Shown: positions 24,029 to 32,733, counted from the stretch's first letter. The stretch is 64,000 bases of DNA from Photobacterium iliopiscarium (GCF_003026395.1 NZ_PYOO01000004.1:62001-126000); one strand, 5' to 3'. Made by a program: numbers and translations. The notes: generated by a model from the sequence alone, not told the origin.

Positions 24029-24592
24029 AACGACACTAAAGTAGTTGTTAACTACTGCTTGAATATAATCAGCATCTTTAAATTGTGAAATAAGCATAGA
24101 ACCTTCTAATGACACAAAATAAAGGCGTGCGGCATCTGTGGCAATTAATTGTGATGGAAATTCACCGTTGTTAATACCTGCTGTTATTACTTGTTCTATC
24201 CATTGCTCATTAAAGGTAACGAATCGATCAAGCTGAATTTCTAAGCTATTAGTGAGAGAATAAAAATCCGATGCATACATACCACATAAACAAAGTTTAT
24301 CTTCATCACGCACTGTAATAAAAATATTAGCTAACGCTTTTAATTTATCGGCAGCGGTTACATGTTGTTGTTCGATGGTTATTAACGCCGTTTTATACCG
24401 TGCAAGGTAACGTTCAAATACAACGATGGCTAAATCTTGTTTAGTTTTATAATGATAATGAATGCTGGCTGTTTTTATACCCAGTTCATCTTGAATATCA
24501 CGAAAACTAAACCCGTTAAAACCACGACATTGAATGTATTTTTCGGCAATATCAGCAATTTTTGCTGCTGTAGGATTAATGTCTTTCATCAT
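24014..24592 (-). CDS. TetR-family repressor paired with the dehydrogenase
   Basis: A 192-residue TetR/AcrR-type regulator with the N-terminal helix-turn-helix (FNGFSFRDIQDELGIKTASIHYHYKTKQDL) and a helical ligand-binding part containing a Cys pair (KLCLCGMY) that could sense electrophiles or oxidants. A palindromic motif ACCTA-N8-AAGGT lies 66-83 bases upstream, and two better copies lie before the dehydrogenase, so the protein probably represses itself and that gene. Ligand unknown. Confidence 0.85.
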   Translation of the reverse strand: MMKDINPTAAKIADIAEKYIQCRGFNGFSFRDIQDELGIKTASIHYHYKTKQDLAIVVFERYLARYKTALITIEQQHVTAADKLKALANIFITVRDEDKLCLCGMYASDFYSLTNSLEIQLDRFVTFNEQWIEQVITAGINNGEFPSQLIATDAARLYFVSLEGSMLISQFKDADYIQAVVNNYFSVVLNVT

Positions 24593-24657
24593 TGATATTC
24601 ACATTACTAAGAAGATCAATAATCTATCATTTAGAATTAAAGATCACAATTTTTTCT

Positions 24658-24675
24658 ACCTATGAGTAGAAAGGT
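24658..24675 (-). promoter_or_regulatory. Candidate TetR operator ahead of its own gene
   Basis: ACCTA-N8-AAGGT, one base from the ACCTA-N8-TAGGT sites upstream of the dehydrogenase. A duplicate lies at 25206-25223 inside the tandem repeat. Confidence 0.45.
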
Positions 24676-24734
24676 AATGGCGACGTATTCATCGCCATTA
24701 TTCAATAAAAAATGACTGTTATTGTTTCTGTGTA

Positions 24735-25176
24735 TTAATTGCGTCCCGCCATCACGCCGCCATCGACGTCAAGCACCGTACCTGTGATCCATTTTGCTTT
24801 ATCTGATAATAAAAACTCAATCGCATCTGCAATATCGGTGGTTGAGCCGATGCGTCCAATAGGGTGAAAATCATTAAATCCTTGTAGAGCGGTTTCAATT
24901 TCATCTTCAGCAATGAATGACTTATAGATAGTTGACAGTACAACCGCAGGGGCGACAGCATTAGCACGAATATTGTAATCTGCTAATTCCATCGCTAAAT
25001 TGCGGGTGAACGCATGTAAGGCTGCTTTTTGCATTGAATAAGCCGATGATGGGGTTGCTTTAATTGCTTGATGTGCCCACATTGAACCAATATTTACGAT
25101 TGAACCACCACCATGTTGTTGCATGTTTTTTGCAACGGCTTGAGTAATGAAGAAAAATGCTTTGTTGATATCTAAT
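24735..25176 (-). pseudogene. Short-chain dehydrogenase, duplicated 3' fragment
   Basis: Identical to residues 111-256 of the full gene at 25283-26053. It lacks the whole N-terminal half with the NADP-binding glycine motif, so any product (for example from the internal Met that gives 129 residues) should be inactive although Ser, Tyr and Lys of the active site are present. Created by the 548-bp tandem duplication. Confidence 0.92.
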
Positions 25177-25724
25177 ATTTAGAATTAAAGATCACAATTT
25201 TTTCTACCTATGAGTAGAAAGGTAATGGCGACGTATTCATCGCCATTATTCAATAAAAAATGACTGTTATTGTTTCTGTGTATTAATTGCGTCCCGCCAT
25301 CACGCCGCCATCGACGTCAAGCACCGTACCTGTGATCCATTTTGCTTTATCTGATAATAAAAACTCAATCGCATCTGCAATATCGGTGGTTGAGCCGATG
25401 CGTCCAATAGGGTGAAAATCATTAAATCCTTGTAGAGCGGTTTCAATTTCATCTTCAGCAATGAATGACTTATAGATAGTTGACAGTACAACCGCAGGGG
25501 CGACAGCATTAGCACGAATATTGTAATCTGCTAATTCCATCGCTAAATTGCGGGTGAACGCATGTAAGGCTGCTTTTTGCATTGAATAAGCCGATGATGG
25601 GGTTGCTTTAATTGCTTGATGTGCCCACATTGAACCAATATTTACGATTGAACCACCACCATGTTGTTGCATGTTTTTTGCAACGGCTTGAGTAATGAAG
25701 AAAAATGCTTTGTTGATATCTAAT
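25177..25724. repeat. 548-bp perfect tandem duplication, right copy
   Basis: Right-hand copy of the 24629-25176 segment; the junction is direct. It covers the true 3' end of the dehydrogenase and its downstream region. Confidence 0.9.
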
Positions 25725-26053
25725 TGAAGATTGTAATCTTTTTCAGTATGTTCTAGAAAACTTACCGGTTTAAAAAAACCAGCAGCGTTAACTAGATAGC
25801 CAATATGGCGGTTTTCGTTTTCAAGTTGACCAATAAAAGTATTCACGTCTGCAGGGTTATATAAATCAACTTGTGCTGTTTCAACAATGCCGCCTGTACG
25901 TTGTTCTAAATCGGCTTTTGCAGTGGCTAGGTTTTCTGCATTGTGAGATAAAATCATAACAGGAATCCCTGCGGTTAATAAGCGTTCTGCGGTTGCTTTA
26001 CCCATACCTGATGAACCGCCAACGATGAGTGCAATTGATGATGTAGTAAACAT
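25283..26053 (-). CDS. Short-chain dehydrogenase/reductase
   Basis: A 256-residue classical SDR: cofactor motif GGSSGMG near residues 12-18, NAAG at 89-92, and active-site Ser141, Tyr156 and Lys160 (SAYSMQK). The basic residue pattern after the glycine motif does not settle NAD or NADP. The C-terminus [16 protein letters not shown] is typical. Two ACCTA-N8-TAGGT palindromes lie just upstream, matching the neighbouring TetR gene, so it is probably induced by that repressor's ligand. Substrate unknown. Confidence 0.92.
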   Translation of the reverse strand: MFTTSSIALIVGGSSGMGKATAERLLTAGIPVMILSHNAENLATAKADLEQRTGGIVETAQVDLYNPADVNTFIGQLENENRHIGYLVNAAGFFKPVSFLEHTEKDYNLQLDINKAFFFITQAVAKNMQQHGGGSIVNIGSMWAHQAIKATPSSAYSMQKAALHAFTRNLAMELADYNIRANAVAPAVVLSTIYKSFIAEDEIETALQGFNDFHPIGRIGSTTDIADAIEFLLSDKAKWITGTVLDVDGGVMAGRN

Positions 26054-26077
26054 AATGTATCCCTTTATTATTTGACT

Positions 26078-26095
26078 ACCTACTAGTTGGTAGGT
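26078..26095 (-). promoter_or_regulatory. Candidate TetR operator, proximal copy
   Basis: ACCTAC-TAGTTG-GTAGGT, a perfect six-base inverted repeat 25-42 bases before the dehydrogenase start, likely overlapping its promoter. Confidence 0.65.
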
Positions 26096-26199
26096 GCGTG
26101 ATTAAAAAAAGAAGCGAGCATCTAAATTAAATAGTTTGTGCTTCGCTTCATTGGTTTTAAATATAAGGTGATTTGTTTTTAACGTCAAATCATTTATCT

Positions 26200-26217
26200 A
26201 CCTATCGGGTGGTAGGT
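26200..26217 (-). promoter_or_regulatory. Candidate TetR operator, distal copy
   Basis: ACCTA-TCGGGTGG-TAGGT, same arms and spacing as the copy at 26078-26095, 122 bases farther upstream. Repetition of the same palindrome in one intergenic region strongly suggests a dimeric regulator. Confidence 0.6.
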
Positions 26218-26433
26218 TTGTTATCATTTTGATTTTTAAAGAATTAAAATTATTACCTTCTGGCGCAACTGTTTTGCATTTTCGACTAAGATCACACTGC
26301 TATAAAGTGACTATGTATGCTCACATCCAATATGTATAACTCAAATAAGAGTGAAAAGGCATCGTATTTAAATTGGGCTTGCTCTGTTTCTTGAGATGTT
26401 AAGGTAAGTTATTAATGGTTTTATGCTAGATCA

Positions 26434-26460
26434 TTGGCACTAACCGAAAGCTAGTGCCAA
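26434..26460 (-). terminator. Strong hairpin after the lipase gene
   Basis: TTGGCACTA/TAGTGCCAA nine-base perfect stem with a nine-base loop, 16 bases after the lipase stop. It lacks a clear T tract, so termination efficiency is uncertain. Confidence 0.55.
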
Positions 26461-26475
26461 TAGTATTAACACTCT

Positions 26476-27711
26476 TTAGTTTATTGAAACACTGGTAATA
26501 ATTTTTTGAGCGATATATTTGTGCATCGCTGTGGTTGGGTGGGTAACTCCCCAGAAGACATATTTATCTGAACCATGTTGTGCGCAATCATTAGTAAGTG
26601 CGTGGCTCATTAAATAATCTTTAAATGAGCTACGATTAATGTTCATACAAGCATCTTTAGCATTCACAAAACCATATTTTTGAGGTTCTGAAGTTACGTT
26701 TTCAAATATCTGATATGCGTCGACAAACGTAATGTTGATGCCTTTTTGTTTATAATAAGTTGCTTGTTCTTTTATAAAGAGATTGAATTGTTTAATTTGC
26801 TGACTAACTAAAGCGACTTTATCTGCGGTGGCGTATTTAAATTGAGGTGCTTTGCTCGCATCAGGTAATGTCATCAGTAAAATATTTTTGGCACCAGCAT
26901 CGGTTAAACGGATCAACGCGGTACTGTAATCATTTTTTACTTCAATTACGTTACGGTCATAATTCATAAAGTCATTAAGACCAAACTCTAGAGTAAATAA
27001 CGTATTTTCAATGTGATAATTATTTGCAGATTTCATGTATGTGTTGAACGATGAAATTTGGTCATAAATACCAGTAAGAATGCCATATTCATTGACACCC
27101 GCAGCACCACCAACAGCCCAGTTATATAATGGTAAATTTTTAGCGTCAGCCAAATATTCTGTCCAAACTAAACCATTACTGAAATGACCTAGGAACCAGC
27201 TATTACTATTTGGAAATACCCATTGTGAGCCATTAAAAGTATTACCCGTATCTGAAAGGCTATCACCAAAAGCGACGATTCTATTGATTGTATTGGCTTG
27301 GTTAGCTGTATCGTTACTCCAGATTGTGTGGCTATAAGATGCCTTTATATCTGAAGCATAAAACGTAATGTCAGCATTTTTATTATCAGTATCAATAGAC
27401 GCAGCGCAGCGTTGTGCGATTGCTTTATTTGACACATCAGTATAAAACATATTTTTAAATGAAATAGACGACCACCAATAACCCGGCAGTTTATAATAAC
27501 TATTATCGCTATTTTTAGCCCACACCCAATCTGTTGCGGGTTCATCGTGGCTAATACTGGTGCGATACCAGCATTTTACGTAGGTATAAGTATTATCAGG
27601 TTGAGTGATCGCATTTGGTTGTGATGGTTGATTTTCAATATGTTGAACGTTATCAGAAGCAGTTGCAGCAAAAGGGATTAATAACGTTAATAACAAATAT
27701 GCCTTGTTCAT
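26476..27711 (-). CDS. tlh: Secreted GDSL phospholipase / thermolabile haemolysin
   Basis: A 411-residue secreted lipase of the Vibrio TLH/Plp group. Signal peptide MNKAYLLLTLLIPFAATASD, an N-terminal domain with YVKCWYR, then the SGNH lipase domain: RIVAFGDSLSDTGNTF (nucleophile Ser151), LEFGLNDF (Asn), and FWGVTHPTTAMHK with His391. Where many relatives have Asp three residues before the His, this protein has Gly388. The V. vulnificus homologue VvPlpA was reported to use Ser, His and a chloride ion with Gly at that place, so the enzyme is probably active. It cleaves membrane phospholipids outside the cell. Confidence 0.9.
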   Translation of the reverse strand: MNKAYLLLTLLIPFAATASDNVQHIENQPSQPNAITQPDNTYTYVKCWYRTSISHDEPATDWVWAKNSDNSYYKLPGYWWSSISFKNMFYTDVSNKAIAQRCAASIDTDNKNADITFYASDIKASYSHTIWSNDTANQANTINRIVAFGDSLSDTGNTFNGSQWVFPNSNSWFLGHFSNGLVWTEYLADAKNLPLYNWAVGGAAGVNEYGILTGIYDQISSFNTYMKSANNYHIENTLFTLEFGLNDFMNYDRNVIEVKNDYSTALIRLTDAGAKNILLMTLPDASKAPQFKYATADKVALVSQQIKQFNLFIKEQATYYKQKGINITFVDAYQIFENVTSEPQKYGFVNAKDACMNINRSSFKDYLMSHALTNDCAQHGSDKYVFWGVTHPTTAMHKYIAQKIITSVSIN

Positions 27712-28179
27712 GACAGTCCTTTATTTTAATAACTCATTTTAATTACAGTGATGAATAACACTCACCGACAATGTAAATGGTTGCATTGTTTTGCTACATT
27801 AATAGAGCCAATAATAAGAGTCAGGTTTTATATTTCATAATGGGATACTCTTCTAATAAATTGATTAATTGGAGTTTTTTGGTTTCGATTTTAATTCATA
27901 TTCTATCTGTATTTAATCAGTTGTGATTATTTGTATTCATTTAGTGAATAATATAAGTTCTGATTTGAGGTTAAAATACTGATAAAGAATGGTTGTAAAT
28001 GATGTTTCATCATGATGGCGATCATTAGCGTAGAAGATAATTAATATGCTGAAATACATTATTAAACCGTGATGATATTGTTGATTTAAGGTGGGGTGAC
28101 TTGGTGAGTTACGATGGCGATATGACCGTTCTGTTTTATGTTATAATACCGTCAGTGTTTCCAATTAGATAAATGAACT
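27712..28179. other. Divergent intergenic region of lipase and methyltransferase genes
   Basis: About 470 bases, AT-rich, no credible ORF. It must hold both promoters; GTTATAATAC near 28141 is a good -10 box for the plus-strand methyltransferase gene. No operator recognised. Confidence 0.5.
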
Positions 28180-29019
28180 ATGCTTGGCTATTACCTTCAT
28201 ACCAAAAATGCGCAACAGGCATTAGATGCCATCAAGCAAGGACTTTCTAGCGTCCGAATATCGACAGATCTTAATCTCACTGAGCAAGACTTTGTCGTTA
28301 ATGATCAAGGTTTAATTCTTGATGAAGATAACCATCTTTCTATTGCTGATCTTAAAAAAATCGTTAAAAAGACGCAGAGAATTTATCTTTGTAATGATGG
28401 CGATATCGATCCATTAGAAGATCGCAGTGTAGGTTATTACAAATTAGCACCTACAGATGGTGCGCCACTACTTGAGATCAGTGGTGTTAAAATGCACATA
28501 TCAAAAGGAACTGACCCTTTTAAAAGTGCTTCTGAAATGGCTAAGCAAGCGGTTCGTAGCGGTGATAATGTGCTCGATTGTTGCAGTGGTTTAGGCTACG
28601 CCGCGATTGCTGCACACCGGTTAGGCGCTAAAAAAGTATTAACCATTGAGTTAAGTGAATCGGTAATGGGTTTACGCGCTCAGAATCCTTGGTCAAGCGA
28701 TTTGAACAAGGATGGGATTGAACAACGTCAAGGCAGTAGCTTTGAATTGATTGAGACAATGCCTTCAATTTCTTTTGATGCTGTTATTCACGATCCACCA
28801 CGTTTTTCTCTTGCTGGTGAGCTATATAGCGAAGAATTTTACAGTGAGATTTACCGTGTATTACGTCAAGATGGACGTCTTTTTCATTACACGGGTAATC
28901 CGCATATCATGAAAAAAGGCAGTGGTTTTGTTGATGGGGTTATTCGTCGATTAAAGGCTGTTGGTTTTAAGAATATACAGAAAGTTGATCATTTAATGGG
29001 TGTGAGCGCCCAAAAGTAA
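28180..29019 (+). CDS. SAM-dependent methyltransferase of unknown substrate
   Basis: A 279-residue protein. After a 100-residue N-terminal part comes a Rossmann methyltransferase domain: NVLDCCSGLGYAAIAAHRLGAKKVLTIELS (motif I and the acidic end of strand 2) and IHDPPRFSLAGELYSEEFY, a DPPR version of the D/N-PPY motif seen in spermidine-synthase-like and base methyltransferases. C-terminal HYTGNPHIMKKGSGFVDGVI. Similar proteins exist in archaea and marine bacteria; substrate unknown. Followed by a strong terminator. Confidence 0.8.
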   Translation: MLGYYLHTKNAQQALDAIKQGLSSVRISTDLNLTEQDFVVNDQGLILDEDNHLSIADLKKIVKKTQRIYLCNDGDIDPLEDRSVGYYKLAPTDGAPLLEISGVKMHISKGTDPFKSASEMAKQAVRSGDNVLDCCSGLGYAAIAAHRLGAKKVLTIELSESVMGLRAQNPWSSDLNKDGIEQRQGSSFELIETMPSISFDAVIHDPPRFSLAGELYSEEFYSEIYRVLRQDGRLFHYTGNPHIMKKGSGFVDGVIRRLKAVGFKNIQKVDHLMGVSAQK

Positions 29020-29031
29020 TGTGATAGAGCA

Positions 29032-29086
29032 GGAGCCAAAGGCAATTATGCGTAGTATTACGTGTAATTGCCATGGCTCCTTTTTT
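29032..29086 (+). terminator. Large two-part terminator
   Basis: GGAGCCA/TGGCTCC outer arms and GGCAATTA/TAATTGCC inner arms form one long hairpin followed by TTTTTT. Confidence 0.9.
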
Positions 29087-29104
29087 GTTGCTGCTTAATC
29101 ACGA

Positions 29105-29320
29105 TTATTTGTTTTTATTTTTCTTTATAACATGATGTTCTTTATTGCCGGGATGATGAAATTTTGAATTGATCACTCTATTATCAATAATGGTTGGTGT
29201 GATGACTTTTTGGATGTTTTTCTTATTGCCCGGATGATGGAATTTTGAATTTATGACCTCTGTGCTAGAGAAAGCAGATGTTGAGATAAATAATAAACAG
29301 AATATAAAATAAAGTTTCAT
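29105..29320 (-). CDS. Small secreted peptide with duplicated VINSKFHHPGNK block
   Basis: A 71-residue protein: signal peptide MKLYFIFCLLFISTSAFSS, then two copies of VINSKFHHPGNK separated by about 23 residues, and a Lys/His-rich tail. AAAAAAGGACA precedes the ATG at good spacing, which makes translation likely. The His-rich repeats could bind metal ions. No family recognised. It stands alone between convergent terminator-bounded genes. Confidence 0.7.
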   Translation of the reverse strand: MKLYFIFCLLFISTSAFSSTEVINSKFHHPGNKKNIQKVITPTIIDNRVINSKFHHPGNKEHHVIKKNKNK

Positions 29321-29514
29321 ATGAATTGTCCTTTTTTCATGTGCATACTTATAAGTTTAGAGGGTAAATACATATTAAATTATAGATGATTATATTAATT
29401 AATTTTCTTTCATCTTTATGCCATTGGAATGATTTTTCGCAAAGATAATTATGATAAATATGTGATCGGTTTCAAAGTAGTATCGTTTTTAATTATGCTG
29501 TTATACGCGAATTT

Positions 29515-29546
29515 AAATAGCTATCATATATTTATAATAGCTATTT
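29515..29546 (-). terminator. AT-rich hairpin after the second TetR gene
   Basis: AAATAGCTAT/ATAGCTATTT ten-base perfect stem with a twelve-base loop. Just beyond the TetR stop codon; the T tract is short. Confidence 0.45.
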
Positions 29547-29557
29547 AATTAAATGGT

Positions 29558-30127
29558 TCATTTATTATCATTAAAAATAACATTGAGATACATTTCTTTT
29601 GCCATTGGTATTAATTGTGTATTTTTTGTTATTTGTAATGATGCTAATAATCCATTAAAAATTAGCTCTGCTTGTTGTGATTTAAGCTCAGCATTATGAA
29701 TGTTATATTCAGTTAATAAATCTTTAATCATATTTACACGTGCATTTTTGTAGCCGCTACATATTTTAGCAATATTATCGTCGATATGGTTAAATTCACT
29801 ATAGGCCAATTGAAAATAACAGCCATTGAATAAGTCATCTTTCATTAATGACACTAATATTTCAAATCGTTCTGAAAGCTTTTGTTCTAATGTTAATGTA
29901 GGATCTGCAAAAATAATATTTAGACTATTTAATGCTCGTTCACTGAATAAAGATAGGGCTTCTTTTATTAAATTTTCTTTTGAAATGAAATACTTATAAA
30001 TAGTCGCTTTAGATACTCCTGTTGCAGATGTAATACTATCCATACTAGTACCATGAAAGCCATATTGCGCACATAAAGTAATTGTTTTATTGACGATGTT
30101 TAATCGCTTTTCTTGTTGCTTATTCAT
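29558..30127 (-). CDS. TetR-family repressor
   Basis: A 189-residue TetR/AcrR-type regulator with the N-terminal helix-turn-helix HGTSMDSITSATGVSKATIYKYF and a helical C-terminal ligand domain containing Cys residues (NGCYFQ, AKICSG). The divergent region upstream carries a palindrome around AAACT-AGTTT and a decayed DUF417 gene, whose intact relatives (RclC/YkgB) act in reactive chlorine or electrophile resistance and are often next to such repressors. The original target is probably that lost gene. Confidence 0.85.
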   Translation of the reverse strand: MNKQQEKRLNIVNKTITLCAQYGFHGTSMDSITSATGVSKATIYKYFISKENLIKEALSLFSERALNSLNIIFADPTLTLEQKLSERFEILVSLMKDDLFNGCYFQLAYSEFNHIDDNIAKICSGYKNARVNMIKDLLTEYNIHNAELKSQQAELIFNGLLASLQITKNTQLIPMAKEMYLNVIFNDNK

Positions 30128-30208
30128 AGATCTTCACCTCTGTTGTCATTATCCCGATCATAACAAAATAAACTGTTTAGTTCAAAATACTTGACAGGTG
30201 ATATGCCA

Positions 30209-30239
30209 CAAACTAAATCAAACTGAATGGTTTAGTTTG
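30209..30239. promoter_or_regulatory. Candidate operator between TetR gene and the DUF417 remnant
   Basis: CAAACTAAA (30209-30217) and TTTAGTTTG (30231-30239) are perfect complements; inside, AAACT-N9-AGTTT also reads as a TetR-type palindrome. A further GTTTAGTT half lies at 30175-30182. Confidence 0.55.
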
Positions 30240-30250
30240 ATAGGATCAAT

Positions 30251-30442
30251 ATGGACAGTTTAAGGACAAATACCGTATCGCCACCAGCAACAACGGTAGG
30301 GTATAAATACACCAAATACTTGGAAAGTGGTTGATGGTGTTCCCATTGCCAACTTTTTTTTAGTCAAAGACATTCTATTTCTAGCCATCGCAATAATGGT
30401 TGTGGAACACAATAAAAAACCATTATCAGCGGCAGATAAGTA
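30251..30442 (+). pseudogene. DUF417 (RclC/YkgB-like) membrane protein, decayed remnant
   Basis: ATG 30251 opens a short frame that stops after about 26 codons. In another frame the 3' end reads TPNTWKVVDG then VPIANFFLVKDILFLAIAIM and a VEHNKKPLSAADK tail, which resembles the last segment of DUF417 inner-membrane proteins (FLVKD followed by a final helix). The middle is missing. Its partner repressor and operator are still present. Confidence 0.55.
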
Positions 30443-30582
30443 ATTATAAAATAAAGGTTATTCTATAATATATAGTGACACTCTTTGAAGATAAAGAGTA
30501 TCGCTGTTATATGCTAGTAGAGAATTTAGAGGTAATATATTGTCACTTAATTAGGTTACATATAATCGGAGTAATAATAGTA

Positions 30583-31389
30583 ATGGCATTACCGATAAAA
30601 TTTATTGCAACAGATATGGATGGCACTTTACTGAATGATGTAAATGAGCTTCCTCATGATTTTTTAGACGTATTTAATGCGTTAGATGCCAGAGATATTT
30701 TATTTGCTGCTGCGTCTGGTCGACAATATTTCACGTTATTAAAAATGTTTGAATCCATAAAAGATAAGATACTTTTTATTGCCGAGAATGGCACTTTAGT
30801 GATGTATCAAGGTAAAGAACTTTACAGTGCAACCATTCCTAAAACTGAAACGGATACTATTATTAATACCGTCCGTAATATTGAACATACACACATTGTT
30901 TTATGTGGCAAAAAATCAGCTTACACAGAGACTAAAGATAAGCAGGCTCAGCAAGAAATCATGAAATATTGCCATCAGATTATGTTTGTTGATGACTTAT
31001 TAGATGTTGATGATGAGGTGATTAAAATATCAGTATTAAACTTTAACGGTACTGAAGAACATATTTATCCTTTTGTTGCCCCTTTATTTTCTGATACCCA
31101 TCAAGTCGTTGTTAGTGGTAAAACATGGTTAGATTTTATGGATAAACAGGCATCAAAAGGGCAGGCGATTAAGGCAATGCGTGATCAATTTGGATTTACG
31201 TTTGAAAATAGTATGAGTTTTGGTGATTTCTTCAACGATGTCGAAATGCTTAATGAAACCTATTTTAGTTACGCAATGAGTAATGCCCATCCTGAAATTA
31301 AAAAACTAGCTCGATTTATGGCCCCCAGTAATAATGAGCAGGGCGTCGTAACTGTGATCAAACAACAAGTGTTACAGCGTCACGAATAA
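30583..31389 (+). CDS. HAD-superfamily Cof-type phosphatase, copy 1
   Basis: A 268-residue HAD-IIB hydrolase that removes phosphate from sugar phosphates, nucleotides or cofactors. Motif I is FIATDMDGTLLND (two catalytic Asp), motif II AAASGRQY, motif III Lys in KASKGQAIKAM-like DKQASKGQAI, and motif IV FGDFFNDVEML. ATG 30583 is chosen because the family begins here and GGAG lies upstream; the frame runs open to 30475. About 60% like the copy at 31807, so they are tandem paralogues with a small gene between them. Confidence 0.9.
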   Translation: MALPIKFIATDMDGTLLNDVNELPHDFLDVFNALDARDILFAAASGRQYFTLLKMFESIKDKILFIAENGTLVMYQGKELYSATIPKTETDTIINTVRNIEHTHIVLCGKKSAYTETKDKQAQQEIMKYCHQIMFVDDLLDVDDEVIKISVLNFNGTEEHIYPFVAPLFSDTHQVVVSGKTWLDFMDKQASKGQAIKAMRDQFGFTFENSMSFGDFFNDVEMLNETYFSYAMSNAHPEIKKLARFMAPSNNEQGVVTVIKQQVLQRHE

Positions 31390-31508
31390 GAAGTAAGGTA
31401 CAACCGTTTACAACCTAAGTAAGGTTATAAATTCCATTGACAAATATTGGTAATGAATTACATTCTTATTTAGGTGTATTGACACGTTGCATAATCAAGG
31501 AGCATTTT

Positions 31509-31688
31509 ATGAATACAGATGAACTATTTCCTTTATATGTCATTATTTCTGTTGTTGTTTTTTTATTCTTCATGTTCTTTTTATTTATACAGTTATACCT
31601 AAAAGCGAAAAAAGAAAATGTTGGGGGATGTTGTCGTACAGAGGTAAAACCAACATTAAAGCAAAAAAAGAACAATAATCATCACTAA
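31509..31688 (+). CDS. Single-helix membrane microprotein
   Basis: A 59-residue protein: a short N-terminus MNTDELFPLY, one hydrophobic helix (VIISVVVFLFFMFFLFIQLY), then a basic tail with CC and an N/H-rich end. AAGGAG stands before ATG 31509. It lies between the two HAD paralogues in the same direction. No function known; a membrane regulator or small partner is possible. Confidence 0.7.
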   Translation: MNTDELFPLYVIISVVVFLFFMFFLFIQLYLKAKKENVGGCCRTEVKPTLKQKKNNNHH

Positions 31689-31703
31689 TTACCCAGCTGA
31701 AAG

Positions 31704-31737
31704 AACACCATTATGTAATGTAATGGTGTTTTTTTTA
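31704..31737 (+). terminator. Intrinsic terminator
   Basis: AACACCATTA/TAATGGTGTT arms with a seven-base loop, then eight T. It separates the microprotein from the second HAD gene. Confidence 0.9.
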
Positions 31738-31806
31738 TTAAAATTAATATCATTAACAGGTAGAATATTAAACATTAATAATAACATGTTGGAATAATTA
31801 CTGTTT

Positions 31807-32604
31807 ATGACATCTTCAATCAAATTTATCGCAACAGATATGGATGGCACGTTACTGAATGATGATAAGGCGCTTCCTGCTGATTTTTACGCAGTGTTTA
31901 ATCAACTGGATGCTAAAAACATTCTTTTTGCTGCTGCATCTGGTCGGCAGTATCAGAGCTTAGCAAATACGTTCGAGCCAATTAAAGATAAGATGTTGTT
32001 TATTGCTGAAAACGGTACATTAGTCATGCACCAAGGCAAAGAACTCTATAGTTCAACTATTCCTACCCCTGAAATTCATGCCATTATTAATAGCATTAAA
32101 ACGATTGAAAATACCTTTATTGTTCTCTGCGGTAAAAACTCTGCTTATACTGAAACAACAGATAAACACGCGCTAGAAGAAATCAAAAAATATTACCATA
32201 ATCTTGAATTCGTTAATGATTTACTGGCTGTCGATGATGAATTTATTAAGATTGCAGTACTTAATTTTAATGGTACAGAAGCGCTAGTGTATCCGATTAT
32301 TTCTCCGTTATATTCCCAAACTCATCAAGTTGTGATCAGTGCTAAAGTGTGGCTAGATGTGATGCATAAAACCGCCTCTAAAGGTACAGCAATTAAAGAA
32401 TTACAACGTATATTTAATTTTACATTTGAAGAAAGTATGAGTTTTGGTGACTTTTTAAATGATGTTGAAATGCTAAAAGAAACCTATTTTAGTTATGCGA
32501 TGGACAATGCGCATCCTGAAATTAAACAACTAGCGCGCTTTCATGCACCGAGTAACAATGACCAAGGTGTAATGACAGTGATTAAAGAGAAAGTATTAAA
32601 CTAA
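31807..32604 (+). CDS. HAD-superfamily Cof-type phosphatase, copy 2
   Basis: A 265-residue HAD-IIB hydrolase with the same motif set as copy 1 (FIATDMDGTLLND, AAASGRQYQSL, TASKGTAIKEL, FGDFLNDVEML). It starts at ATG 31807 with weak ribosome-site signal. The divergence from copy 1 is spread over the whole length, so the duplication is old and the two may have different substrates. Confidence 0.9.
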   Translation: MTSSIKFIATDMDGTLLNDDKALPADFYAVFNQLDAKNILFAAASGRQYQSLANTFEPIKDKMLFIAENGTLVMHQGKELYSSTIPTPEIHAIINSIKTIENTFIVLCGKNSAYTETTDKHALEEIKKYYHNLEFVNDLLAVDDEFIKIAVLNFNGTEALVYPIISPLYSQTHQVVISAKVWLDVMHKTASKGTAIKELQRIFNFTFEESMSFGDFLNDVEMLKETYFSYAMDNAHPEIKQLARFHAPSNNDQGVMTVIKEKVLN

Positions 32605-32733
32605 ATATTGGGATAGAGTATTGATTTTATTTAGATATTAACAAATTATTCAAACTGTTTTGATGATGATGTTTTTAAATATAATGAAGCAATACAGTGA
32701 GTTGTATTTGTATACTTAAATAAAGGAAAAGGA

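Larger units (their letters stand above)
24629..25176. repeat. 548-bp perfect tandem duplication, left copy
   Basis: This segment is repeated base for base at 25177-25724 as far as I could compare. It contains the 3' 146 codons of the short-chain dehydrogenase, the intergenic region and the operator ahead of the TetR gene. Perfect identity means either a very recent event or an assembly artefact. Confidence 0.9.

Noticed and set aside
24735-25124. Second short-chain dehydrogenase gene of 129 codons
   Set aside because: It is the duplicated 3' end of the neighbouring gene, starting at an internal Met, without the cofactor-binding half.
26476-27711. Lipase called inactive because the catalytic Asp is missing
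   Set aside because: Gly at this place is known in an active V. vulnificus homologue that uses chloride, so loss of activity cannot be concluded.
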